Source of the DNA: Monocercomonoides exilis
Lineage: Eukaryota; Preaxostyla; Oxymonadida; Polymastigidae
Length of the DNA: 64,000 nucleotides
Direction of reading: 5' to 3'
NCBI GenBank assembly: GCA_001643675.2
Contig: LSRY02000010.1
Coordinates: 693,501 to 757,500, forward strand
Shown: positions 34,301 to 42,311 of the stretch, piece after piece
Numbering within the stretch: the stretch's first letter is position 1
How the letters are laid out: the number at the start of each line of letters is the position of its first letter
Translations under genes and position numbers: made by a program
Notes under the pieces: generated by a model
What the model was told of the DNA's origin: nothing
Databases searched by the model: none
The model's input: only the letters and a program-made list of their open reading frames with translations

Positions 34301-35342
34301 TGCGCTGTATTCATCTGCTTCTGGTGGACATTCTGCGGGCAATTCTTCTCTAAATCAACTCGGTCAAGATATTACACTGAATACACTCAATCAGAAGGCA
34401 TCTTCAAAGCATTCTTCTTCATCATCCTCATCCTCATCGTCGTCGACTTCTTCTTCCTCCTCCTCATCCATGCTCTTCATTGGCTCTGCCTTTGGCTCCT
34501 CCTCTCTGCATTCCTCACCAATCACATGCGTCCGCTGGAACCCAAGCGGTACAGTCATCGGCTCCACAGGCTGTGACAGGCGTTTGATAATCAGCGACCT
34601 CCGCTCAGCCAGGCCGATTCACTCGCTCAGCAGCGCATTTCCACTCAGCTGCATCCGATGGAGCGTCGACGGGAAGCTGATTGGCGTGGCAGGGAGAGAG
34701 ACAGTGACAGTCATTGCGTTTCCGGAAATGGCTGTCGTTGCCACTTTCCCGCAGATGCACAACAGCACCTGTGTGGAATGGAACTCGGAGAATCAGCTGG
34801 CGTTTATTGGAGAAGACGGCAACGCGGCTGTGTTTGATGCGCCATCGGGTGAGCTGAGGAGAGCAAAGGCGCGCAGACCGAAGCGAACAACTGCGAGGCG
34901 CAGAGAGAGGGATCCAGATGAGCTGAGTGGGTGGATGTCAATGGAAGATTTCAGCAGTGATCAGACACTGCTGAGGTACTTCAACAAACTGAGGAAGATT
35001 CGAATGAATGAGGCAGACAAAAGTCAGATGGAATCGAGCGATATTCGCACAAATCCATCTGAACGCAACAGAACGAGAGGGCACAAAGCAGGCAGTGCTG
35101 ATGATGGAGAATATGAGGAAGAGGAAGAGGAATCCATCCGAAGCAGTTTCGATGAAAGTGGAGAAGAGGAAGGAGACGAGAATAATGCCATCTTCAAAGA
35201 AGCTGATGATGCTGATGAAGATGCAGAATCACCGAGATATTCTGAAGGAACAACGACGTGTCTTGTTTGGAGCCCGCATGACAATTCTCCTCTGCTGGCT
35301 GTGGGAAGCAGCAAAAAGAATGTTAGCATTTGGTCTTGCTGA
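25383..35342 (+). CDS. giant AGC-type Ser/Thr protein kinase fused to C-terminal WD40 repeats
   Basis: Intronless 3,319-residue frame, ATG to TGA. The kinase domain spans about residues 164-665: GSGSFGKV glycine loop (about 168), WAVK with Lys about 301, HRDLKPEN (Asp about 400), IDFG (Asp about 418), AGC-style TFCGTVEYVAPE T-loop (about 583-592), DWWAFGCLCYE and PAKRLG. All catalytic residues are present, so it should be active. Two Ser-rich inserts lie inside the kinase: about 120 residues after the glycine loop and about 155 within the activation segment. Residues about 700-2480 are mostly low-complexity poly-Ser with KEK-rich coiled segments. From about 2500 on come WD40-type repeats, e.g. 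SFHPNGSFFASSSFDRSVALW (about 2890) and a last blade ending NVSIWSC. It is PDK1/AGC-like in its T-loop, but no exact orthologue is claimed. A linked regulatory or scaffolding role for the propeller is inference. Confidence 0.85.
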   Translation: MCDQSSSGSPIRSLSTASNTRGSLASAVSPPADAFSRTWDFGAIPSFSRPYSVSYDTTTIVSSLGENYQPSEDYLSRSHDDDAWSGFRTSSTLSTSDDNTTSQASIVPSYISFFAESNPAGFETIAPWSQIGVELVLALQERPVNFATFKFSHVVFEDFFQPKERSVGSGSFGKVTLWISKQPMHSFDTFSSSFTRIHRNATPFPVTVEAFSNSTSAMSSTAPVALSSFNEVSATLNQTQAVSVPNSSLGTPAVSPLRSHSVSMAAGTMGASLSSTTGTGLSGTTATSLSDASSSTQWAVKTMPFSFLASTQMESYARAEGALMLYLQRVLPHHPHIIQTHACLEDDENLYFVMEFLAGGQLFDRVRVCRDFTIEDGVFYLAELCAAITALHSVGVVHRDLKPENLMLGEDGHLRLIDFGVARLIEMPHAMKEKLKEWAEQNKSKEDADGSSGNAWTEEREREFGADPFFSKMAFHTCERSYSCSAAPQSAHSKAPASMQTSASYSSIASGSLSSFPTPSPSPTLSSTSSSSASLSSSGPLPSVVPASPFATPAASPSPSPSPSSHPSVPTSNYAFPSLLRTFCGTVEYVAPEVIRGESYSFSVDWWAFGCLCYELITGTSPFLGSSIAETYQKILDGDIFWPTGFPDDAKDLIQKLLRLDPAKRLGCRVVSGREQKEREREGMEAGEREGDGERGRGWGHGKEESEKERRKKRRERHRAKLGEGGQIISVGEEVMRHPFFARIDWSSLSVQPPPITGISDPSLDESGIHTLLSAREYEAQREKSRKLLIARYVEPIEVSLPFEARFSEVAQRSNVLRELHSQLQSLPLRPTVVGETLMRRICVSGEREAEREERALRRLRERVEREWWRDGMQIRMWLMKQLKKRLRRLKEQKMSAQGNESESDITEAGYQVIERNSSTSLKGNDNQNSQTEENTPKVKRNSLFARKSDEKIKEDAAKENKVIEDEFDAEQIPSILESIMKENPQMGEEERMRNVIQRVFSRGLKGVSIKSSFTATLREGEGEERDEFGEIEGVYHKDYDNQNYLNGNKRQTISLLPNFFSSPGFPQSSSSSTSSSHSLSSKSNETQQSHVHRPSQSMFQKLAQKIPFLSSSDKNKEKTMNSNQNDSFHRHSLSHSFHSLSSSSSSSSSFDQNSPSFNTYTSTSPSSSTSAIAISPLTLLQQLITPHTISISLSFDHTSPPFTAHPQEPFFSSASSFGSLDASSAQLARHSPHLNPTHSVVTSSPNRPPASPISLSNSSLAPGFDITSFSPSAPSNFLSSSSSSSSSSSSSSSSSSALLNHRSLSASSHSQQSAPSVFLSPHLDSHSSFSNSLSIQHSSPPHAASFVAHSATSPISIPSSSSSSSSSSSLTSPSSSSSSSAFTPETSTYSSVTLAPFSLSINSSGSFNPSPSIVPLDRVRNHLVRLTLAKYQARLRDEREAMMKKEAQKVNGNSNNNNKIIEKAKETAKVRGRKSKKEEKEKEKEQEKDKEKEESRRSSRNPSAHRLLSSKPALHSIKDKQESFNKQVFRNVPTISTTFASPFETPVPFTAEALYSQQDETPSFVAASNSTTPSFTVSSSSFSSSSSSSSSSSTPSIFDERYPHSSSTPLSHSKPRSVSDVDIRPPSLLSPSSHPSPPKSPPPSFGASHFSNEEAFLLSGSSAPSSSFSEGEANLSTSSISSSQLSLPSSAFSQLSSTSSTGVLSGVSHHKSLDLSMFASPTEEELRNSPAESNQNLKGDFNEQMENSIEETDKSNRNLKNYSSKDVLSTSSPHLPAKESEAQSTASSRKHSQRRSSPSPSPSPSPSPSPSSPSALPSSTYFSDKPSNSLSAFKVEMNPLSVLARKGVLNWKPNQNPTKRQNASLSRSMRSINAASSAHSLSSSSSSSLFKKMDSAENWKNGLVEMQFWKEERNQLKFRVSLSFLIALPKDTPQFSSVFDFSALKFPELKRSSSSLALKSAHLRTQSMTVPMHSGISNLQPSSCSPSDFNKTQYFIRDSANYPHLSESSFSSLSNPLSPTLSSAKQKGFVVATPQQKEMFKPITLRSNPLFSKKSSSTPSPSVSPAPSPTLPRSSPSASRSPSPSMQLSPSLSSSRRLLASPFSSSSSSSNSAKLPPRSSSSSSRSLASSSSSTSLSSSTLTQSPPSVSLSPAPFAAVSPLSAASATASGEGTGTEKIPLIPTSRTPPVFSFTSATLPTRRSLTRPSSLRIARSVEADGALNNPLSPTSSPSSPPTLSPSSASLASASVLSFSTNFSNSSSSSNSSNSSNSSNSSSSSSSSLFPSDTNELVIPQPLSEAHPPSTDTSIPSSLPSSPSSSSCSPAITVNSLRSLSNKPVFTSNPSRTASPSNSSGSSKQSSSSTAKKISSLNMFANPVHVSNPLLSRTKSNENYQSTSSSSIGRTQGTSASDPSLTKKENETANRNSKETTDKSKDDKSSQSSSSSSSSTSSSSYQANTFSSTSLVPSHATHNGNKIELTHNIDIRFPPLPPLRFLAPFSCESSPPLQQLFSLPLASHAIIHTAWSHDGCCLGVGSKFSISVSFVDPFVHMLSMKENEGTPSEAAKSQKNTKIRSKKRETHSVSSSPCSLFALPAPNSTEMQTSSRSSSSSKETKESKESKESKTAQNKKLADPLNLSADKEIDARPVEWQSLSPIASNGIQHNLSPSFSCSSSSSSATASSSSSDEQTEQNEQKFEKLEASLFLDTSLPPALDPSGSSSSSSLSSSSAKPTKNSSVPSFVYSRRHCRWRGFDETQSMMFSASSSFAPTSLQSFTLPSSSFLSFLVFSPSDPILLFDLKNHIGMLDFCAPLDSSVGESGTSSSSSSLSSISSAVSYYPTSSSPSSSTLSSMPSSFLSSTSSSSGSSSLPRQNSTLPLLRTLIHHKQPVTDVSFHPNGSFFASSSFDRSVALWDVHTQRCIHSTSNSHLSFVSSVHWQPAASMVYVASGGSDGKLCLMDASTAEGIEAPSLNSSALYSSASGGHSAGNSSLNQLGQDITLNTLNQKASSKHSSSSSSSSSSSTSSSSSSSMLFIGSAFGSSSLHSSPITCVRWNPSGTVIGSTGCDRRLIISDLRSARPIHSLSSAFPLSCIRWSVDGKLIGVAGRETVTVIAFPEMAVVATFPQMHNSTCVEWNSENQLAFIGEDGNAAVFDAPSGELRRAKARRPKRTTARRRERDPDELSGWMSMEDFSSDQTLLRYFNKLRKIRMNEADKSQMESSDIRTNPSERNRTRGHKAGSADDGEYEEEEEESIRSSFDESGEEEGDENNAIFKEADDADEDAESPRYSEGTTTCLVWSPHDNSPLLAVGSSKKNVSIWSC

Positions 35343-35859
35343 TCCGTTCAGTTAGATTGTTAGTAATATGAATATTAGATTGTATTGGTTTATGTTTACA
35401 AATTTAAACTGTTTTTTATATTTTTTGAATTTTGTTTATTTTGATTTTTATTTTTCTCCTTTTCGATTGAGTTGTCGGAAATCCCTTTTCTATGTTTTGT
35501 GCTTAGTGTTGCATTCATTTTTCTTTGCATTTTCTTAAAGAGACAAAATCTTTCTGTTTGTATGTTGTTTTTATTAGGTAATTTTAAAATGGTTTCGTTT
35601 TACAAAAGAGACTTTTATGATTATTGTCAAATCATTCAACAATTGACAATAAAGATTTCATTTCAACAAATTGTTTTTTTGTGTTTCTTTTTTTGTAAAA
35701 AAAAATAAAATAAAATAAAATACAAGTTGAATTAAACTTTTCAAAATTCTCCATTCAATTTTTAGAAATATTCCAATTCTTTGACAAAAAAAATCTCTTT
35801 CTCTCTTTCTCTCTAACATTTATTAGCAATGTTCAAATACATTGTTTGCGTGATTAATT
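35343..35859. other. convergent 3' intergenic region
   Basis: Separates the 3' ends of the AGC-kinase gene (plus) and the unknown gene (minus). It holds a (AAAAT)n tract at 35697-35722 and poly-T runs. No gene is seen. Confidence 0.5.
35697..35722. repeat. (AAAAT)n pentanucleotide tract
   Basis: Four to five tandem AAAAT-like units following a poly-A run, in the convergent 3' spacer. Confidence 0.6.
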
Positions 35860-38800
35860 TCAAACTTTACACTTTTTCCCATTGTTCATCTTTCCATAAA
35901 ACCAATTCCTCCATTCCTTTTTCGTATTCACAGAAAACTCATCAAAGCTCCAAAGAAACTTTCTCTGAGGCGGTGTCTTCAGAACATCTCGTTTGAACAG
36001 CAAACTTCGAAAAGCACGAATTTCTTCTTGCTTTTGCATTTTGATTCTTTTCGTGTATAATGAATATCGATACATAAATTCATTTCTGTATTTGCTATTT
36101 CTACTTTTTTCATGTGCTTCTAAATCTTGGAATTCATCATGATTGTAGCTCCTACAATCGCAATCATAAAATTGAAGCTCTTTTCTTTTGAAATAGCTTT
36201 TGTGTGGCATTTCTTTTCCCAACTGTTCCTTCTCGCCATAACCATGTTCAATAACAGCTTTCCCAGATAATTCATTAAATTCACCATCACTTGAAGAAGA
36301 AGATTCATATTTGTTTATGAAATGACTAATAATCCATGACTGAGAAGGAGAGACAAAGTTTTTGTCAGCATCTGCCAAGATTGGATAAATGAGCACTTCA
36401 ATATTTGGCAGATATTTCACATTTTTCACTTTTCTTTCATTTTCATCAAACTTTTTAAAAGCGAGTTTGGGTAATTCTTCATCGATTTCTTTGTTTTGAA
36501 GATAAAAGTCAAAAGAATCCTGAGGAAATGAATACTTCAATTCATAGAAATCGCGAATGTTGCAATGTTGCATATGACCTTTGATATTTGTCGGATCATC
36601 TACGCTAACTTTGCACTGCTTAAATATGTCATTATTGAATGGTTGAATAGCTCTCATCATCATTTTAGCTTTTTCTTTCAGGTCAGATTTTGCTGTGCAA
36701 GCTCTATTTGCAAACATGCCATTCTCTCCGCTCACATAAAGCAGAGAAGATGGAAGGCCTTCATAGAAAGAAATTGAAGGCTGACTTAATATTTTGTCAT
36801 ATCGCTTGAAACAATATGGCGATTGAGTTTGAAGAACACCTAAAGAGACAAGAGAGGAAGGATTTATTAATGAATACTTATTTGAAGCTGAAATCAGCCG
36901 CTTCGCGTTCGCGTCGGCTTTTATTCCTTCTTCTTTCTTTAATCTCCCCTTTTCTGAAGTTACACTCCATTGCAAAGATGGTAATTGGTCTTGAGAACAG
37001 GCATCTGTCAAAGAATTGTTCGAGTTTCTTTCATCCAATCCAGTTGATAAGGCAAGTTCAATGATATCTCCCTTTTCTTCCAGTAATTGGTCGTTTTCTT
37101 TGCTCCTTTCAGATCTTCTTCTATCATCCTTTTCTTCATTGTAGGCATTGACATCACTCATTTTATAAATGCCCTTCTCCTCAAATTTCGTTTCTGTGCT
37201 TTTTATTATCTTTTCAGCCTTTCTTTGTTCTTTCTCTCTAATTTTCGCTTTCTCTCGAAAGAATCTCTCCAAATCGCTCATTTTCTGTATCGTTGCAAAC
37301 TCCTCTTCTTCTCTTTGTTTGTTTAAAAGCTCTTCCATTTCTTCCTTTGACATCTCCAAAACTTCTCCATTTTCCAATTCCTTCATTTTGCACATCATTT
37401 CTTCTTTCGTCAATTCTGCCTCATTTCGTTCCTGATGTGTTTCGCTCGGCTCGCTGTTCTTCAAAGCCGCCAGCTCGGCTTCTACCCACATCTTGTTCTC
37501 TGTCTGACTGCATTCCCAGTCCTTTCTCAGCCATTTTTTGAATGTTCGAAAGAAATATTCGGCCTCGCGTATCTGCTCCTTCACCACCTTCTTCCTTTTC
37601 TTCAGAAGATTTCGCTGCTTCCTTTCCGCATTCTTTCCTTCATCGTCTTCTTCTTCTTCGATCTTTACTGAATCTTTCTCTTTCTGTTCGTCTTTGGTTT
37701 TGATAATATCATCCCCAAAATCAACATCTACATTCGCCTTCTCGTTCTCTCCTCCTCCCTCCCTGCTCCTTCTTCCTTCCCACTCTCTTTTCCACTTTAT
37801 GTCCTGCCTTTCCCATCGCTTCCGAATCTCCATCTCGACAATCCTGCTGATGATTGATTTCCGCTCTCCGCGCACAATAAAGTCCACGTCAGATACAAAG
37901 CCCCCTTTCTGGATCAGTGATGGCTCCCATGTTTGGAAGTTCGAAATAAGATGGCTGTCAAGAGAATTCGTAGAGGGTGAAGAGGACAAGCACGAAGAAT
38001 GAGGAGAAGACGGTGGAGTCAAATAAGAAGCAACCGTAGTCTGGGATGGATCGTGTTCATCGTCTTGCCTGTGAAATGGCATATTATCTGATGGATCTTT
38101 TGCTGACATGGAAAGATTAGAACAAAGAAAAGAAATATTCGGTAAATTTTTAGACTGACTCTCTTCGAAAGAACATGAATGAATTTTGGCAATTTGAGGC
38201 ATTTCCCAATCCATATTTGTAAATTCCTTCAGTCTATCTCCTCCCATCTCGGAAAATGGCTGTAGTGCGGCCTTTCTCTGGTTGTCAAGAGTGCTATCAT
38301 TTTGTTGTCTATTTGAATCATTGATATTCTCTGATTGTTTAAAACTGTTTGATATTGGTAATTCGAATTGCAAGTTGCGAAGCTCTTTTGTTATTGAAGA
38401 AGACGTTATGCATGATTCGCATGGCATGGATAACTTAAGAGTTGAAGAGCATAACTCAGATGCGTCATGACTTTTTGAGAATTTCTCTTTCTCATTTGCA
38501 ATAAAAATGTCTCGATCATTTTGATGGAATTCTGCTTGCGAAACACGTTTTTTTCTGTGCTCGTCGATTGCCCTTTCCGAAATGAAAAGGATATCTTCTG
38601 TTGAACTTTCAGTTACAACTTCTTTCGCTATTTTCACATCTTCAGTCTGAAAGTTCAAATTTTTATGAAATGTTTGAGATTCAAATTTATTTGTTGTTGG
38701 TTTTAGAAAGAATAATGAAGGATAACTGATTTTGGCCTTTGAGAAAATTGTGGAAGAGTAACAATTTCGATCAGCAACTTCAGCCTTCAATTTTTCACTT

Positions 38801-39108
38801 TTATCTGTAAACATATCCGTGCTACATATCGAAAGAGATTCTTTTAAAAAAAGTGATTCTCCTCTTTCATTGCTACTCTTTTCAAAATAAAATGGGCATG
38901 AAGATACCGCTCCACAATCCTTTTCCAGTAAAGCTTGACTTTTGGATTCGAATTCAATGTTTTTTGTTGGCAGTGTGAATTTCAAGTTTTCATAAAACGA
39001 ATCGTGATTGGTGTTTGAAGGCATGCCTTTATCGGGTGTTTTAAATACAGATGATTGCTTTGTTTTTTTATAATCAAATGGAAAAATTGAATCCAAATGT
39101 TCGTCCAT
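35860..39108 (-). CDS. unknown 1,082-residue charged protein with coiled-coil centre
   Basis: Single long frame, ATG at 39108 to TGA. No family recognised. The N-terminal 370 residues are polar and probably disordered. About 400-440 has a Trp/Arg-rich segment (EIRKRWERQDIKWKREW). About 490-720 is a dense Glu/Lys heptad-like coiled coil with EAEYFFRTFKKWLRKDWE and repeated KEEM blocks. The C-terminus is aromatic and basic (KEWRNWFYGK). There is no signal peptide, membrane span or catalytic motif. The frame stays open upstream of the ATG back to a plausible acceptor (ATTTTAG at about 39127), so an extra 5' exon cannot be excluded. A structural or cytoskeletal role would fit the composition but is speculation. 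Confidence 0.65.
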   Translation of the reverse strand: MDEHLDSIFPFDYKKTKQSSVFKTPDKGMPSNTNHDSFYENLKFTLPTKNIEFESKSQALLEKDCGAVSSCPFYFEKSSNERGESLFLKESLSICSTDMFTDKSEKLKAEVADRNCYSSTIFSKAKISYPSLFFLKPTTNKFESQTFHKNLNFQTEDVKIAKEVVTESSTEDILFISERAIDEHRKKRVSQAEFHQNDRDIFIANEKEKFSKSHDASELCSSTLKLSMPCESCITSSSITKELRNLQFELPISNSFKQSENINDSNRQQNDSTLDNQRKAALQPFSEMGGDRLKEFTNMDWEMPQIAKIHSCSFEESQSKNLPNISFLCSNLSMSAKDPSDNMPFHRQDDEHDPSQTTVASYLTPPSSPHSSCLSSSPSTNSLDSHLISNFQTWEPSLIQKGGFVSDVDFIVRGERKSIISRIVEMEIRKRWERQDIKWKREWEGRRSREGGGENEKANVDVDFGDDIIKTKDEQKEKDSVKIEEEEDDEGKNAERKQRNLLKKRKKVVKEQIREAEYFFRTFKKWLRKDWECSQTENKMWVEAELAALKNSEPSETHQERNEAELTKEEMMCKMKELENGEVLEMSKEEMEELLNKQREEEEFATIQKMSDLERFFREKAKIREKEQRKAEKIIKSTETKFEEKGIYKMSDVNAYNEEKDDRRRSERSKENDQLLEEKGDIIELALSTGLDERNSNNSLTDACSQDQLPSLQWSVTSEKGRLKKEEGIKADANAKRLISASNKYSLINPSSLVSLGVLQTQSPYCFKRYDKILSQPSISFYEGLPSSLLYVSGENGMFANRACTAKSDLKEKAKMMMRAIQPFNNDIFKQCKVSVDDPTNIKGHMQHCNIRDFYELKYSFPQDSFDFYLQNKEIDEELPKLAFKKFDENERKVKNVKYLPNIEVLIYPILADADKNFVSPSQSWIISHFINKYESSSSSDGEFNELSGKAVIEHGYGEKEQLGKEMPHKSYFKRKELQFYDCDCRSYNHDEFQDLEAHEKSRNSKYRNEFMYRYSLYTKRIKMQKQEEIRAFRSLLFKRDVLKTPPQRKFLWSFDEFSVNTKKEWRNWFYGKMNNGKKCKV

Positions 39109-39536
39109 TTCATTGTGTCCAACCTAAAATATTGAAAAACATTTTCAAAGATTTATCAAATAAAAATAGAAAAATTTTAAAAATCATTATTTCAACAAAT
39201 TAGATTGACTAATTATAAGCGAATACTGTTCTCAACGCTTTTCTTGATTTTTTGATTATTTCTTTGTTGTGAATCATTAAAAGTCCTGTAAAAAGATGTT
39301 AAATATGTATCTATATCTTGCAATCTTTGAAGAAATCCATATAACGTTTAACAATCAAATTTGACTATTTATTAAAAACTCAAAACTCATACCCAACATA
39401 TTACTTTTTGATCTTTGTATATTTAATTTTGACTGAAATTGTGTGAATTGTTCTTTGTTTTGAAATCTGTTATTTTTGTTATTTGAAAAATTCTTTTATA
39501 TTTATTTGTATTCATTTTTCTTTTCAGTTTGCTGTA
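39109..39536. promoter_or_regulatory. divergent spacer between the unknown gene and the HECT ligase gene
   Basis: 428 bp between divergent starts. A strong polypyrimidine acceptor (TTTTTCTTTTCAG, ending at 39526) sits 10 bp before the HECT ATG, hinting at an intron in the 5' untranslated region or a missed first exon. No other element is supported. Confidence 0.4.
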
Positions 39537-42311
39537 ATGTCTGAAATTCATTTTGCAAAAGATAATCAACAATTTCGAATTGAGAACAAATTGCATGATT
39601 CTCCGGAATCATTGATTCAAAAAGATATTCCTCAACAAAGAAATTTGCGTGTTGTACCTTCATCCCAACTTAATGAACAACAGAGGAATGCTGTGGAATC
39701 AGTGAATTATATATGGGCGGATAATAACGAAAATGAACAAAGTTCTTCGCAGCGTCCAAGCTCAACTCAGCAAAATGTTTCTGTTTGGCAGCAATTGAGA
39801 AGGCTTGAACAGCAACAATCAACTTCAGCACTGCAATCAACTGGACAGCAAGTTCCTATTCAAAATCGTTTTATGAATGCATTTAGATTTGGACAAATAA
39901 ACAAAGCAAAATCCACTTCCTTAACTCCTCAAACTGCTCAAACTTCAAACAAAACTTTGTCTGTTGGAGCACAGCAGCAAACTGATCATTTACAGAACTT
40001 TGAAAAGGCATGTTTGCATCAGGATTCAGAAACTACACCTTCAACCACTTCATCTTCTAATGAAACGACATCTTCGTTTTTTAAACCAATTTATGGTTCA
40101 CAAGCATTTGGATCTTCTTCTTCTTCTGTACAATTTGTGCCATCATCACAATCTAATTCAATAAAGCCTGATTGTGGATTTTCAAGCCAAATGGAAAATT
40201 CATCAAACCCTTTTGCTGCGTTATCCTCATCGAATTGTTCATTTACTCCGTCACCTTCATCAAGTAATCCTTTTGCTCCACCTTCCTCATCAAGCAATTG
40301 TTTTGCTCCGCAGCCTTCATCATGCAACCCATTTTCAGCACAGCCACAATCATCAAGTAATCCTTTTGCTCAACCGCCCTCATCAAACTGTTGTTTTGCT
40401 CCGCAGACTTCATCAAGCAACCCATTTTCAGCACAACCCTTGACAGGCAACCCATTTTCGATACAAGCGCCACTGGAATTGCATAATGAAATGCCACATG
40501 AAATTTATAATCCTTTTATACAAGCAGAAGCGCAATTGCCTCTTCGTAGTGTGCCAAACTCTCTAATTCAGCAAGCAGCCATCCCTTCTGCTTCTACTGC
40601 ACAATCAAGTATACCTGGAAGGCAAAGCTACTTAGAGATGAATAGGCATCAGTGGAATATTCAAAGAGAGAAAAAGACTGTTCTTCGCAGAGCCGGAGCG
40701 AAAGAGTTGGAAGTTGCTCCAACTGTCCAGCGGGAAACATCTGCATTCTACTCATCTATGCAACCGTATTTGAGACCAGCAGCTAATGTGGAAAAGAGAT
40801 CATATTCGAGCATGGGTGTAAATCCTTTCTCGGTGTGTTTTTCGGGAAAAATTTCCCAAAGAGAATCCGGAATCTTTAACGAGGAAGAGAAAGCATTTGA
40901 AGAGTTGGAGGGTGATAATTTAGAAGATATAGAAGGAGAATATGATGGAATGGACTTATTTGGAGACGGCGCTGCGTTACCACAGAAGAATTTTGCCCCC
41001 GTTCCTGTTGAGCTCATTCCTGGAAGACCTTACCCAAAAAGCTTTATTGAGAAAGTGGATGAGAAGCAATCAATTCTAACCGCACCTCCAGAGAAAAAAT
41101 TTGAAGATTCTTTTGCAAAGCGCGAAGAGGCCTTTCGGCAGCAATTGGCGCAGCACGTGCTCAACAAGCGAAACGCGCGCAATAATCCATTTGCCTGGCA
41201 CGATCAAGATGTGCAGATGCTGACGATACATCCGAAGAGAGGGCACTACTTTGTGCAGTCTTCGCTGGACTCGTTCATGAAGAGCGATCCAAATGAGTAT
41301 TACAAGGACATTCATGTGGTGTTTGAGAACGAGAAAGGAGTTGATGTGGGCGGTGTGAGAAGAGAGTGGTTTTCGCTGATCATTCCTGCCATAACCAATC
41401 CTGACTACGGGCTGTTTGCTACAGACGTCACCAACAGCAATCGCATGAGCATCTCCCATTTGGCATCAGACGCCCAGGACGATCCAGCATATCTGTTCCG
41501 CTTTGTGGGGTATCTGATGGCAAAGGCGTTGATTGAGCAGATCACCATCCCTGCTTATTTCACGCGCTTTGTGTTCAAGACTTTGCTTGATGAGCTGCCG
41601 CACATTTCCGACGTGGCTGGCGTTGATCCTGAACTCACATTGCAGATGGCACAGATGGAGCAGGAGGACGTGAGTGAGTACGGAATCCCGTTCTCGTTGA
41701 ATGTGGAGGTGTTTGGAGATGTCCGAGAGGTGGAACTTGTTGCTGGGGGAGCAGAAATCGAAGTGACAAATGAAAACAAGGAGGACTTCATTGCTTTGTG
41801 CGCTCATCATCGTTTGCTCGGAAACACTGCCAAACATCTGAAAGCCTTAAAGGATGCGTTTCACCAAGTCATTCCTTTGAATTTGCTGAAGGATAAGTTC
41901 ACACCTGAAGAGCTGGAGCTGATGATCTGTGGTTCTCCAGTCATCGACGTCAATGACTGGATGGAGCATACGATGTATACAGGAGGATTTACGAAAGAAT
42001 CACAAACAGTAAAGTGGTTTTGGGAGTGCATACAAAATATGAAGGAAGTTGGCAGGCAGTTGGTTCTGTTCTTCGCAACTGGGTCGCGAACAGCTCCAGT
42101 GCAAGGTTTTAACTCGCTGATTGGATCGAGCTGGAATCAGAAGAAGCTGTTTGAGATTAGAAAGAGCGAGACTTCTACAAGCGATTTTCTTCCGGTTGCT
42201 CACACCTGCTTCAATCAGATAGATATGCCTGAGTATGACTCAAAGGAACAGTTGAAAGAGAAATTGCTTCTGGCTTTATCATCTGTGAATGAAGGATTTA
42301 CAATGGGATAG
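39537..42311 (+). CDS. HECT-type E3 ubiquitin ligase with N-terminal NPF repeats
   Basis: 924 residues from ATG 39537 to TAG 42309-42311. I chose this ATG because the upstream extension to 39483 lacks an ATG and contains an acceptor site. The C-terminal HECT domain (about 560-924) accepts ubiquitin from an E2 and transfers it to substrate. It shows VGGVRREWFSL, FRFVGYLMAKAL, TGSRTAPVQGF and the active-site Cys 891 in HTCFNQIDMPEY, ending EGFTMG, a normal HECT tail length. The N-terminal half is Gln/Ser-rich and disordered. At residues about 220-310 it carries 10-residue repeats alternating SNPF and NCF, with about nine NPF tripeptides in all. NPF is the ligand of EH domains (Eps15/EHD proteins), so targeting to endocytic machinery is a reasonable inference. 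No WW, C2, RLD or ARM domain is visible. Confidence 0.9.
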   Translation: MSEIHFAKDNQQFRIENKLHDSPESLIQKDIPQQRNLRVVPSSQLNEQQRNAVESVNYIWADNNENEQSSSQRPSSTQQNVSVWQQLRRLEQQQSTSALQSTGQQVPIQNRFMNAFRFGQINKAKSTSLTPQTAQTSNKTLSVGAQQQTDHLQNFEKACLHQDSETTPSTTSSSNETTSSFFKPIYGSQAFGSSSSSVQFVPSSQSNSIKPDCGFSSQMENSSNPFAALSSSNCSFTPSPSSSNPFAPPSSSSNCFAPQPSSCNPFSAQPQSSSNPFAQPPSSNCCFAPQTSSSNPFSAQPLTGNPFSIQAPLELHNEMPHEIYNPFIQAEAQLPLRSVPNSLIQQAAIPSASTAQSSIPGRQSYLEMNRHQWNIQREKKTVLRRAGAKELEVAPTVQRETSAFYSSMQPYLRPAANVEKRSYSSMGVNPFSVCFSGKISQRESGIFNEEEKAFEELEGDNLEDIEGEYDGMDLFGDGAALPQKNFAPVPVELIPGRPYPKSFIEKVDEKQSILTAPPEKKFEDSFAKREEAFRQQLAQHVLNKRNARNNPFAWHDQDVQMLTIHPKRGHYFVQSSLDSFMKSDPNEYYKDIHVVFENEKGVDVGGVRREWFSLIIPAITNPDYGLFATDVTNSNRMSISHLASDAQDDPAYLFRFVGYLMAKALIEQITIPAYFTRFVFKTLLDELPHISDVAGVDPELTLQMAQMEQEDVSEYGIPFSLNVEVFGDVREVELVAGGAEIEVTNENKEDFIALCAHHRLLGNTAKHLKALKDAFHQVIPLNLLKDKFTPEELELMICGSPVIDVNDWMEHTMYTGGFTKESQTVKWFWECIQNMKEVGRQLVLFFATGSRTAPVQGFNSLIGSSWNQKKLFEIRKSETSTSDFLPVAHTCFNQIDMPEYDSKEQLKEKLLLALSSVNEGFTMG
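40198..40470 (+). repeat. 30-bp tandem coding repeat (NPF/NCF array)
   Basis: Seven to eight imperfect 30-bp units beginning TCATCAAG(T/C)AA within the HECT ligase gene. They encode 10-residue units SSSNPFAPPS / SSSNCFAPQP and variants. Confidence 0.75.

Noticed and set aside
39483..39536. An upstream extension of the HECT ligase starting at 39483.
   Set aside because: It begins with TTG rather than ATG, contains a strong polypyrimidine acceptor TTTTCAG, and encodes an intron-like Phe/Ile run. ATG 39537 is preferred.
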